42,496 nt of DNA from Seminavis robusta (lineage: Eukaryota > Bacillariophyta > Bacillariophyceae > Naviculales > Naviculaceae). Both the position numbers and the translations under genes were made by a program. The DNA is taken from the NCBI GenBank assembly GCA_903772945.1, contig CAICTM010000929.1:1-42496 (forward strand), given 5' to 3'. Under the pieces are notes generated by a model. It was given only the letters and a program-made list of their open reading frames with translations. It had not been told where the DNA came from and did no database searches. The stretch's first letter is position 1, and every line of letters begins with the position of its first letter. Below are positions 21,532 through 29,359 of this stretch, piece after piece.

Positions 21532-21553
21532 GACCTCTGTGGAAATAGGTCAT
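21532..21553 (+). repeat. Left terminal inverted repeat of the large element
   Basis: Begins GACCTCTGTGGAAATAGG. It matches the right end in reverse complement for 22 bases and then diverges. Confidence 0.9.
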
Positions 21554-21616
21554 TTGCTAAACACGACTGATTTTGAAACCTGCGCGAATACCACATGCAC
21601 GACTACATGACGTCAC

Positions 21617-21770
21617 ACGTCTCCTATTTTGAAATCCAAATAGGAGACCATCTCCTATTTTGAAATAGGAGACGTGCACATCTCCTAAATCGGTGAGACG
21701 CGATAGGAGACGTCTCCTAAATCTCTGCCACGTCTCCTAAATCGCTAATCACGTCTCCTAAATCTTCGCC
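21617..21770. repeat. Left subterminal GTCTCCTA/TAGGAGAC array
   Basis: About ten copies of GTCTCCTA or its complement, in both orientations and with irregular spacing, starting just after a TGACGTCA palindrome. The right end has the mirror arrangement, ending GGAGACGTGACGTC. Subterminal arrays in DNA transposons often bind element proteins; here that is inference. Confidence 0.85.
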
Positions 21771-21912
21771 ACAAAATCAACTCAGATGCGTGAATGTGTC
21801 GACAAGCAACAACATCAACAACTACTTGTACAACACAATGATGCTAACTATACAACTAGACAGCTATTAGCAGCCACCCATATAGAGCCGTGCCAAAGAT
21901 AGCACTATCTAG

Positions 21913-22590
21913 CTACGTAGTACCCTGCTTTCCCTTTCGATTCATCCCACTCTTTCCTTTGACCTTGAGTGTGTGGTAAAACTTTCTTGTTCGGAGCTCT
22001 TGATAAATGTGATCACGAAACACTTTCAAAGGATAGTCGTCGTATTCTTCTCGATAACACCACAACTCAGAAGGGAGCATAATTTCATTGAGCCCCTCAT
22101 CCAGGTCACTTCGAAGCCGTTTCTGTGCGTCAGATCCTTCCCATTCCGGATAGCCATGTTGACTGTGAGTGTGTGCAATATTCATTGTTATGAAGCGTTC
22201 AAATAGCTGCTTGTCCGCATCTGCTCTACCCAAATCTTTCTTCACAATGTTTCTGAGGCTTGATAATCGACTTGAGAATAATCTGTAGCCAGTTGTCGCA
22301 AATTCTGGTCTGCTTGTGAAAATAGTTTGGGTTGGCATTCCCACACGGTCAGGCTCCAATGGCACAACACCACTGACAAGGTCTCGATAGAGCAAAGCGC
22401 GAGCTTCGCTTGAGGCCCATGCCACTTCTTCATCTTCGGGTATCTCTTCCAGCGGCACTTCGAGTTCCTCTGGTGGTGGGTCGTCATCCTCTTCTCCTCT
22501 GCCTCGACCTCTGCCTCTGCCACGACCTCTGCCTCTGCCACGACCTCTGCCACGACCTCTGCCTCTGCCTCTTCCCCTTGCTCCCTCCAT
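21913..22590 (-). CDS. Gly-Arg-rich transposon protein, unknown function
   Basis: A 225-residue protein. Residues 5-32 are an almost pure Arg-Gly repeat, followed by an acidic patch (EEDDDPPPEELEVPLEE). The C-terminal half, about residues 130-215, contains the segments HGYPEWEGSDAQKRL, ELWCYREEYDDYPLKVF and HIYQELRTRKFYHTLKVK. These resemble a module I recall from other diatom genomes, but I cannot name a family. The basic Arg-Gly tail suggests nucleic-acid binding. PIF/Harbinger elements usually encode a Myb/SANT-like DNA-binding partner of the transposase; this protein may fill that role, but no clear Myb motif is visible. Confidence 0.7.
   Translation of the reverse strand: MEGARGRGRGRGRGRGRGRGRGRGRGRGRGRGEEDDDPPPEELEVPLEEIPEDEEVAWASSEARALLYRDLVSGVVPLEPDRVGMPTQTIFTSRPEFATTGYRLFSSRLSSLRNIVKKDLGRADADKQLFERFITMNIAHTHSQHGYPEWEGSDAQKRLRSDLDEGLNEIMLPSELWCYREEYDDYPLKVFRDHIYQELRTRKFYHTLKVKGKSGMNRKGKQGTT
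22497..22578. repeat. Hexamer-type tract encoding the Arg-Gly repeat
   Basis: A run of CCTCTG and CCACGA hexamers on the plus strand, encoding alternating Arg and Gly on the minus strand. Codons alternate, which makes this a true repeat prone to changes in length while keeping the frame. Confidence 0.8.
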
Positions 22591-22920
22591 CTAAAGTCAA
22601 GTATTCATCTTCAATTGACTCTACCACGGACGAAGAGCGAGAGGTCAGCGCCAGAGCGAGCTATTTTGGGCTCAAGTTCGTATGTGGTTAAAATAAGATA
22701 ACTGTGGTACGAAAAAGATAATTCAAAAGATACCATTGCGCTTGCCAGCTCAATACTCGGCATGGGCGCCAGCACCTTGCCAGCGAGGTCATTGTCCAGT
22801 TTGTATACTTGAAGTGTAGCTTTCAATGACCTTGCTGCCAAGGCGCTGGCGCCCTGAGCTGGCTGGATCTCACTCCAGCAGCACCCATGACCATTCTCCA
22901 TTCAGCCGAAAGATCTCACA

Positions 22921-24855
22921 ATGGTGACCACGAGACGAGGCTCATCTGCATTGAAATCACCCAGAGGAAAGGCAAAGAGGGCCGAGGAGGACGCAACGTC
23001 GGTTGGAACTCCAGGAAGCAAGGGAAGTGCTAGCAGCTCTAGCAGTAGGCCTGGATTATCATTCACGGTTCAAAAGGTTGTGGCAAAAGATATCCAAAGG
23101 CAAGTCGGTGGTATCCATCATATCAACAAGCTCGGAGATCGGTATCTGGAGAAGCTCATAGCAAAGACGAGCGAAAAGAACAAGTCTGTCTACGGTGAGC
23201 CAGCTAGTAACATTCGAAGGCAGATATCAAACAAGATCCAGCGGTGGAAAAGGCTTGACAAGCATCAGTGGAACTCGAAGGTACTGCTTAAGTTTGGCAT
23301 CGATACTGATCCCGGTTCAGATTCCTCTGAAGACAGCAGCTTGACCTCAGACGAAGATCAAGAAGCAGGCCAACCACCCATTCCACAGGAGATTTCCACG
23401 GAGAAGGACAGCAGCAAGAAGGTTGCTGCAAAGCCTGAGAAGGGATTTAAAAAGCCGCTCACTACGCCTAAGGCCAAAAAAAAGCCGCTCAGTACTCCAA
23501 AAGCTTCGGCAAAGAAGGCTGAGAAGAAACCATCGCCTATCCCAGAGGACTTGCCAAGCAGTTTTGCTCAACCTGGAATCATGAGAATCGAGAATCCCAC
23601 CACTGCTAATGGGCCCAGTACGATCTATATTTGCTTGTTTGACTTGCATCCTCGTCGCTCTTGCTTTCTGTTTGTTCTTAACATGTTCTTTGTTCTAGTT
23701 TGCTTCAAGGTCAACACCACCCACCCAGAAAGGAACTGTCCTTTCTTTGTGTTGGATGTTGGCCAGACAGTTGAAGGTGTTGGAGAAAAGAAAGGTCGCA
23801 TGTACTACGGCTACTTTATCTTTCTCAAGGTTGATATTCGTTTCGTGATCGATGATCCCACGAAGGAGATGTATAGGGGACGATTGCTTACCACTGATAC
23901 GGTACAGTTGAAGGTTCCTGCTTGGGACTACAACATGCTGAACTGCCGTGATGAGCTTGCGGCAAACAACAAGCTAATGGACAATTTTCGAGACTCTCTC
24001 GACGACGCTCACGACAAGTATGGCGACGACGAGGAGAATCGTTTTTTCTCTGTCTACCACATGAAGTTTGAGGATCATCATTTGTCTTCCAAAGTCATCT
24101 ACCCAGAAGCGGGAGAAGATGAAATCCTTGGCATGGATATCATCGACGTGAAATGGAAGCATACCAAATCGAAGACGCAGGGCACCGACGTGTACGCCCG
24201 CTGGATTGTTGTTCGCACGGATCTAGAGTCTCGCAAAAAGGGAAAGCGAGAAGAAGAGAAGAAAAAATTGGATCCGGTTGCAGAGCAGCTGAAGGCCCTC
24301 GGGTTGGGAGACAGCATTGGTACGGCTTGAGTGCGTCTGCTCTTTGTTTTAGCTTTGGTAACCAAGAAATAATGGTGTTGTTGTTCTCTCTTCACATTAG
24401 ATACCATCGTTGCTGCTCCAGTGCCGTCTCCGCCTCCGGTTCCAGCTCCACCTCCGGTTCCAGCTCCGCCTCCGGTTCCAGCTCCGCCTCTGGTTCCAAC
24501 TCCCATTCCGGCTCCAGCTCCCCCAACGTCCTCTGGCGGTTTCAGTATTGGCTCCTCTTTTGGCAACCTTGCGGCTTCTTCCTTAGGACGTGCACTCGGC
24601 GTCGGTGTAACTGCTGGCGTGACTTCACAAGAAAACGCGATGATGGCAGGTTCGGAAGAGGGAGACGATGAGGGAGACGACAGTAGCGAAAATTATTTTG
24701 ACTACGACCAAGATGATGAGGAGGATCCAATGAAAAAGCTCGAGGACGCTGCTGAAGAACTGTTCGGCGATATGGATGGAATTGTCAACACGGACTCAAA
24801 GAAACGATCATTGGATGACGACGATGACAACGAACGCGACAGGGAAATTCTTTAG
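22921..24855 (+). CDS. Two-intron transposon-borne protein, unknown family
   Basis: The exons 22921-23617, 23699-24319 and 24401-24855 give about 590 residues. The N-terminus is basic and Ser-rich. It is followed by a helical, Lys/Arg-rich segment (INKLGDRYLEKLIAKTSEK... NKIQRWKRLDKHQWNSK), an acidic Ser stretch and Lys/Pro repeats. The central folded domain (about 220-430) includes MYYGYFIFLKVDIRFVIDD and DVKWKHTKSKTQGTDVYARW. Exon 3 encodes a Pro-Val-rich run (PPPVPAPPPVPAPP) and a very acidic tail. Its position between the other two element genes indicates that it belongs to the transposon. The first intron is 81 nt with no stop, so retention would insert 27 mostly hydrophobic residues. 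I recognise no named family. Confidence 0.7.
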
Positions 24856-25163
24856 AAGGCAATCGTTGACTGAGAACTCTAGCTACTAGTAGGTTGACTG
24901 TTACGTAAAAAGCAAGAAGTAGAAACAATATCAAGCAACACAAATGAACTAGAAAACGTTAACGGGGCTACCAATGCATCAGCCAATCCGCGTACATGAC
25001 TTCTCTTGCTCGCATTGGTTGATTGTCGACTGCTGCTGGAAGCTCTAGAATAGAAAACACAATTTGAAAAAACAATTCTACAATTACCATATATCTGATT
25101 TAGAAGTGTCAAAGGTGACCCTTTGACACTTCTAAACTGCGTGCTGCGAGGAGGAGGCCGCTG
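24856..25163. other. Convergent intergenic gap inside the transposon
   Basis: About 300 bp between the convergent ends of the two-intron gene and the transposase gene. It is AT-rich, has a CTAGCTACTAGTAG stretch near 24879 and holds a perfect hairpin at 25099-25136. No gene is seen. Confidence 0.7.
25099..25136. terminator. Perfect 17-bp stem hairpin, likely 3'-end element
   Basis: TTTAGAAGTGTCAAAGG, a TGAC loop, then the exact reverse complement. It lies 28 bp beyond the transposase stop, between convergent genes. On RNA of either strand it would form the same stable hairpin. A role in 3'-end formation is inferred; it could instead be a small nested inverted repeat. Confidence 0.55.
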
Positions 25164-26132
25164 TTATTCTTCCTCGTCCATCCCCTCAACAAGAATGTTG
25201 AAAAGGGGGCGGCCGAGCTCCAGTTGATACTGGCAAATCACGGCCACTGCCTCAAAGCACTGGGGAAAACGCCAGATCGGATGGCGAAACCTCTTCGAGA
25301 GGCAGCCAAACGTCTTGGTCATCCCATTGTACTTCTCATGACGACGCAAAGCCCTTCGCTTGAACTTTCTCACGATGGGCTTGTCGGCAGCATTGTAGGT
25401 GCTGAGAACATCAAAAAGATCAACAGCGTAATATCCGCCATCGGCAATTCCGGAAACTCCACATTCCTCCATTTTGGTTTTCAAACCACGCTCTCGGAAG
25501 GTATAATCATCCTTCTCTCCAGCCTTGAATGGGCCATTGAGCCAGATAACGTTGCTCGTTTCAACGTCAATGCCAATCTCATAGTTCACTCCAGCTTTGT
25601 TGTATTTGTGAGAAAAAAACTTGGAATCAAAAGAGAATTCTGGATGCCCGGGTTCGCAGATCCAACAATGCGTTCCATCAATAGTGAGTGCCCATCTTCT
25701 AGGATCAACATTGTTGTATTTTTCTGGCCAAACGATCTTGGACTTTTTCAGCGCCTGAATTTTCTCCACGTAAAACCAAGCCCAGTCACGGCATGTGTCG
25801 CGATGCCAACCAGTGCTCAGTGCTCGCTCGGACTCTTCCTCGTATCGCTTCAGGAAATGCATAGCATGCAGATAGTAGTCAAGGTTCAACTTCCGTCCAC
25901 GGACTCGATTTTCAGGGTCCGGAGCAAGTTGGAGATCCTCCCAAATGTGGCAGAGGACTTCCGGTGAAGATCCATACCGATCGATAAACTTCTGGATGTT
26001 GGTTTCATTCTTGCACTTTCTGATGCTCTTCTTTTTCACTCCAGCAAACAAGAGTCCATGCTTGAGCATCTCTTTAGGCGTATATACCTTCTCGATTGAG
26101 ATATCGCTATCAGAAGAGTCGTCTTCTGCCAT
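25164..26132 (-). CDS. PIF/Harbinger-type DDE transposase
   Basis: A 322-residue protein. A helical N-terminal part is followed by a DDE_Tnp_4-like catalytic domain: TIDGTHCWICEP (first Asp, near 157), GIADGGYYAVDLF (second Asp) and RRHEKYNGMTKTFG... KRFRHPIW (candidate Glu near 280). The first two and the RF-rich ending follow the PIF/Harbinger pattern. The element's terminal repeats and 3-bp CWG duplications agree with this assignment. The ATG at 26132 begins MAEDDSSDSD; an upstream in-frame GTG is unlikely to be used. No stop or frameshift interrupts it. The gene starts about 120 bp inside the right subterminal array, so the array may also act as its promoter region. Confidence 0.85.
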   Translation of the reverse strand: MAEDDSSDSDISIEKVYTPKEMLKHGLLFAGVKKKSIRKCKNETNIQKFIDRYGSSPEVLCHIWEDLQLAPDPENRVRGRKLNLDYYLHAMHFLKRYEEESERALSTGWHRDTCRDWAWFYVEKIQALKKSKIVWPEKYNNVDPRRWALTIDGTHCWICEPGHPEFSFDSKFFSHKYNKAGVNYEIGIDVETSNVIWLNGPFKAGEKDDYTFRERGLKTKMEECGVSGIADGGYYAVDLFDVLSTYNAADKPIVRKFKRRALRRHEKYNGMTKTFGCLSKRFRHPIWRFPQCFEAVAVICQYQLELGRPLFNILVEGMDEEE

Positions 26133-26249
26133 CTTGATCTCTTTGTATGAAGATAATACCGACACCGCTACCGATACTCTAGCTAGATTGCTAGACTATT
26201 GCTCCAGAGTTGGTTGGTTGTCGGATGAAAAAGCTATGGATTTAACGGA

Positions 26250-26412
26250 CATCTCCTAAAGCATTAATCACGTCTCCTAAAGCATTATGCACGTCTCCTA
26301 TTTGGTTGATGGAAAATAGGAGACGTCTCCTATTTGGATTTAGGAGACGTGCACGTCTCCTAAACTGAAAATTGGATAGGAGACCGTCTCCTAAATGAAA
26401 TAGGAGACGTGA
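26250..26412. repeat. Right subterminal GTCTCCTA/TAGGAGAC array
   Basis: About ten copies of the same octamer in both orientations. Several are arranged back to back as TAGGAGACGTCTCCTA, a 16-bp palindrome. It mirrors the array at 21617-21770. Confidence 0.85.
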
Positions 26413-26469
26413 CGTCGGCAGTTCTGAAACGGCTTGTTGGCACGACTAAAAACCAAACACGACTAAAAT

Positions 26470-26491
26470 ATGACCTATTTCCACAGAGGTC
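26470..26491 (-). repeat. Right terminal inverted repeat of the large element
   Basis: Ends CCTATTTCCACAGAGGTC, the reverse complement of the left end, and is followed directly by the CTG duplication. Confidence 0.9.
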
Positions 26492-26494
26492 CTG

Positions 26495-26895
26495 GATGTA
26501 CCGGTACCGTGCCGTGTTGAATTCCGTCATTCCATCTCCACGCCCGTTCTGGTATTGTGTCATGCGTCTACCGGTACAGTCGTACACGTACGCTACGGTA
26601 CTACCGGTAATAATAGTACTGGTATACTGTAACCATACCGGTACCGGTACCCTCTCCGGAAACGCGGGAGTCAAAGCACACGTTAAACCACGACTCGGCT
26701 GACGCGCTTTTGGAAACGGAACTAATAACGTCTCGAGACAAGCAACGACCACCTTCGCTCGTTGTGTCACATTCATCTTCCTCTTTCGTTCCGAACAAAA
26801 CATCAAAGGGGGTTTAGAGTAGGGAGGTTATCAACACAATAATTTGGCTTTTCAACCCAAAAAGCGAAGAAGCAAACCAAGCAACCAACATTACC
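26495..26895. other. Upstream region of the SLC44-like gene
   Basis: About 400 bp between the transposon and the SLC44-like ATG. The first half is dense in ACCGGTAC and GTAC motifs (26500-26652). The second half is probably promoter and 5' untranslated sequence. No gene is seen. Confidence 0.6.
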
Positions 26896-28953
26896 ATGAC
26901 GAACGCAACAACTGCTTCGAAAGAAGAATCTCTGAAAGTGGCGACAATGGCAGGAGACAAGATCGTCGACGGCGACGCCGCTGGGAGCATCCCCGTGGTC
27001 TTAGTTTCCAAGAGCGGCCGTCGCATTTTCGTGGCTGAATCTGAAACGGTTTCTCCCGAAGTGAAATGGCAGCCCCATCACCGCAAGTACCATGACAAGG
27101 TCTTTGGCATTCTCTACCTTCTCGCGATGGTCTCCTTTTTCATCACAGGAGGTGTCTTGCTAGCCAACGCTCATCCACGTTACGATTGGGTTGAAGTCAT
27201 CAACAACGGCGACAAAAACAACAATACAGGAGTTCCCGCAACAGTCCGTGTCATTTCGAGCCATTTTCGCGCGGATGTGGAAACTTGCTGTGCCAACAAG
27301 CTGTCCAGCGACGAATATTCGTTCGACTTGTGCTCTGAACTGAACGCCGAAACGGCCCTTCGTCGACGCCTTTCACAAACAATTCGTGCTTTGCCCGAGA
27401 GTTCTACCGATGATGACTACCCGAAAGATGACGACCTTTGGGAAGACAATGCCGTGCGAACCTCCAAGTATGAGTTTGGGGACGGAATGTTTGATGCTTT
27501 CTTGGAAGCCCCTGAAATACCAATCGCCGTTGCGCTCCTTGGGATGACCATGGCCATTGTTTGGGCGGTCCTGCTTCGATTCTTCAGTATTCCCATTGTG
27601 TACGCCACAGAAGTTGTTAAAGTTGCCTTGTTTCTGTACTTGTCTGTGCGGGTGCTTGTCGAGGGACTTGTTGGTGCCGCCGTGGTCGCGTTCTTCTGCG
27701 CCATGACGATTGTGGCGTGGGACATCTACACCTTCAAAAAGCTGAAGTTTGCTGGCAAAGTGTTGCGTCGAGCCGCAAAATCTCTCAAACGAAATGCAAC
27801 CATGTTCTTCGCCTTTCTACCAATTCTCTTCCTCTATGCCGGCCAAGCCTACCTCTTTGTCCTCTTCTTTGCAAGATCTTTCGAAGTTGTGGCAGTCAAG
27901 CACAATCAAATCTGCCGCACGTTGACTTCGGGGGCTCAATCCTGTCAGTCCTCCTGTGAGTATGAATCTCCGGCATACACTACACCAATTGTTGCGTACT
28001 TGAGTCTTTGTTACCTCTGGTCCATCGGGCTCTTTCATATGATGCGACTGTCAATCATTGCTGCTGTGATCGGATCATCCCACTTCCATCCTGGCGACAA
28101 AGAGCCCGGGTTGATGCGAGCCATTATCAACACTTGCACAACCTCGATGGGAAGTCTGTCAGTGGCTTCACTTATCTCGGCCATCGCCGACAAACTCAAT
28201 CGAATGCTTCTGACCGAAACTTTGTGGACGCAGTGCTGCAATCCAGTCTTTTGGGTGATCCTGCCAATTTATTGTGTCTTTGGTGTCTGCTTACGCACGC
28301 TGATTGCAATGTTGACAAAATTCAGTGTCATTTTGCATGTGTTTACAGGCAAGAGTTGGATGGGGTCTGCACGAAAGGTCTCCAAGATTTTGAAGCGTCA
28401 CTTTAAGGGCGGTTTTGTCACTGAATACGCCAGCCGTAGCGTCCTCACCCTGGGGTCGTACGTGTTCAGCATTGTCCTGTACTTTGTCGCCTGGGTTTGG
28501 CTTGACGCAGAGTTCAAAACAGATACATTCATTGGAGTCAACGAAGAAACGCTCATGGTTGTGGGTTGGCTCTTTTTTGCTCTCTTCAATATCTGGTACC
28601 CTGTGCTTGGCCTGTATGTTCTGATCCTCACCAATAGTTGGTTGTCAAAGTGGGATGGATTGGACCCAGCCTATTGGGTATCCCCCATGGCGGCGACTTT
28701 CATTGCCTGCTTGGGTATGATGTTCTTCTCTTACCTGGGAGGGGTCTTTCTCGATACAGTGGACGTTCTGTTCCTGTGCTTTGCCATTGACAAGGACAAC
28801 TGTGTGGATGTTTCCAGCGATGAGTTTGCCGCGCTTGTAGCCGAAGGCGTCCCAACTTTTATTGAGACTCCCGAAGAATCACTCCACAATGCCGACGAGG
28901 AGAATCCAATCCAGGTTGCAAAAATCGAACCAATCCCACCACCCGGTCAATAG
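26896..28953 (+). CDS. SLC44 / choline transporter-like membrane protein
   Basis: A 685-residue single-exon protein. A cytosolic N-terminus precedes a membrane segment at about 70-91, then a Cys-containing extracellular loop to about 205 and roughly nine more hydrophobic segments. SLC44 signatures are clear: the HVFTGKSWMGSARKVSKIL stretch followed by a long basic loop and SVLTLGSYVFSI, and near the C-terminus VFLDTVDVLFLCFAIDKD. The INTCTTSMGSLSVASLISAI segment matches the family's conserved inner helix. Members are choline or ethanolamine transporters of plasma or organelle membranes; substrate and location here are not shown by sequence. The gene begins about 400 bp from the transposon end, which may have brought new upstream sequence. 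Confidence 0.85.
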   Translation: MTNATTASKEESLKVATMAGDKIVDGDAAGSIPVVLVSKSGRRIFVAESETVSPEVKWQPHHRKYHDKVFGILYLLAMVSFFITGGVLLANAHPRYDWVEVINNGDKNNNTGVPATVRVISSHFRADVETCCANKLSSDEYSFDLCSELNAETALRRRLSQTIRALPESSTDDDYPKDDDLWEDNAVRTSKYEFGDGMFDAFLEAPEIPIAVALLGMTMAIVWAVLLRFFSIPIVYATEVVKVALFLYLSVRVLVEGLVGAAVVAFFCAMTIVAWDIYTFKKLKFAGKVLRRAAKSLKRNATMFFAFLPILFLYAGQAYLFVLFFARSFEVVAVKHNQICRTLTSGAQSCQSSCEYESPAYTTPIVAYLSLCYLWSIGLFHMMRLSIIAAVIGSSHFHPGDKEPGLMRAIINTCTTSMGSLSVASLISAIADKLNRMLLTETLWTQCCNPVFWVILPIYCVFGVCLRTLIAMLTKFSVILHVFTGKSWMGSARKVSKILKRHFKGGFVTEYASRSVLTLGSYVFSIVLYFVAWVWLDAEFKTDTFIGVNEETLMVVGWLFFALFNIWYPVLGLYVLILTNSWLSKWDGLDPAYWVSPMAATFIACLGMMFFSYLGGVFLDTVDVLFLCFAIDKDNCVDVSSDEFAALVAEGVPTFIETPEESLHNADEENPIQVAKIEPIPPPGQ

Positions 28954-29359
28954 CAACTGATCAGATAGATGTGCTCCGTAGAAATATGCGGTCAGATTAG
29001 GCAGCTAGATTATAGTTTCAAGCTAGCTACTTTGGGGCTTTTATCGTACCGTTGGTGGGGTGGACCCTTTGGTTTCGGATGTGGGGTAGAAGTAGAAGTA
29101 AGTAAGTGAGGTGCTTTTGGGGGGATTCGGCGAAGGCACAACGGAGATTCGCTAGAATCACAATCCGACAAATCAAAGTAAAAGCAGCTCTGATGTTTTC
29201 ATCACATGTTCCGGTGGCCTCGACTGCATGTCGGCCATCTTTCAAAGTTGCCAGATGCTGGAGTTGGCCAGGTCCCACCCTCAAAGCTCTGGCAAGTGAA
29301 TTTTGCTAGTTTCCTTCAGCCTACCGGTAGCTAGCCAAAGCCACCGAAGGAAGAGCAGG
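28954..29359. other. Intergenic, SLC44-like to GT23-like
   Basis: About 400 bp between two plus-strand genes, with CTAGCTA motifs near 29020 and 29328. Short ORFs here have no recognisable content. Confidence 0.55.

Larger units (their letters stand above)
21532..26491. mobile_element. Complete PIF/Harbinger-type DNA transposon, 4,960 bp
   Basis: The ends are perfect 22-bp inverted repeats beginning GACCTCTGTGGAAATAGG. The flanks are CTG at 21529-21531 and CTG at 26492-26494. A 3-bp CWG duplication is known for some PIF/Harbinger elements, alongside the more usual TWA. Subterminal TAGGAGAC/GTCTCCTA arrays lie inside both ends (about 21617-21770 and 26250-26412). There are three genes: a Gly-Arg-rich protein (minus), a two-intron unknown protein (plus) and a DDE transposase (minus). 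Intact ends and open frames suggest a recent, possibly active copy. Confidence 0.9.

Noticed and set aside
21120..21770. Possible CRISPR-like array (TAGGAGAC repeats)
   Set aside because: Repeat units are only about 8-10 bp, spacing is irregular and orientation mixed; it lies inside transposon ends.
24421..24855. Separate proline-rich gene downstream of the two-intron transposon gene
   Set aside because: A GT-AG intron at 24320-24400 joins it in phase to the preceding exon, so it is the third exon of the same gene.
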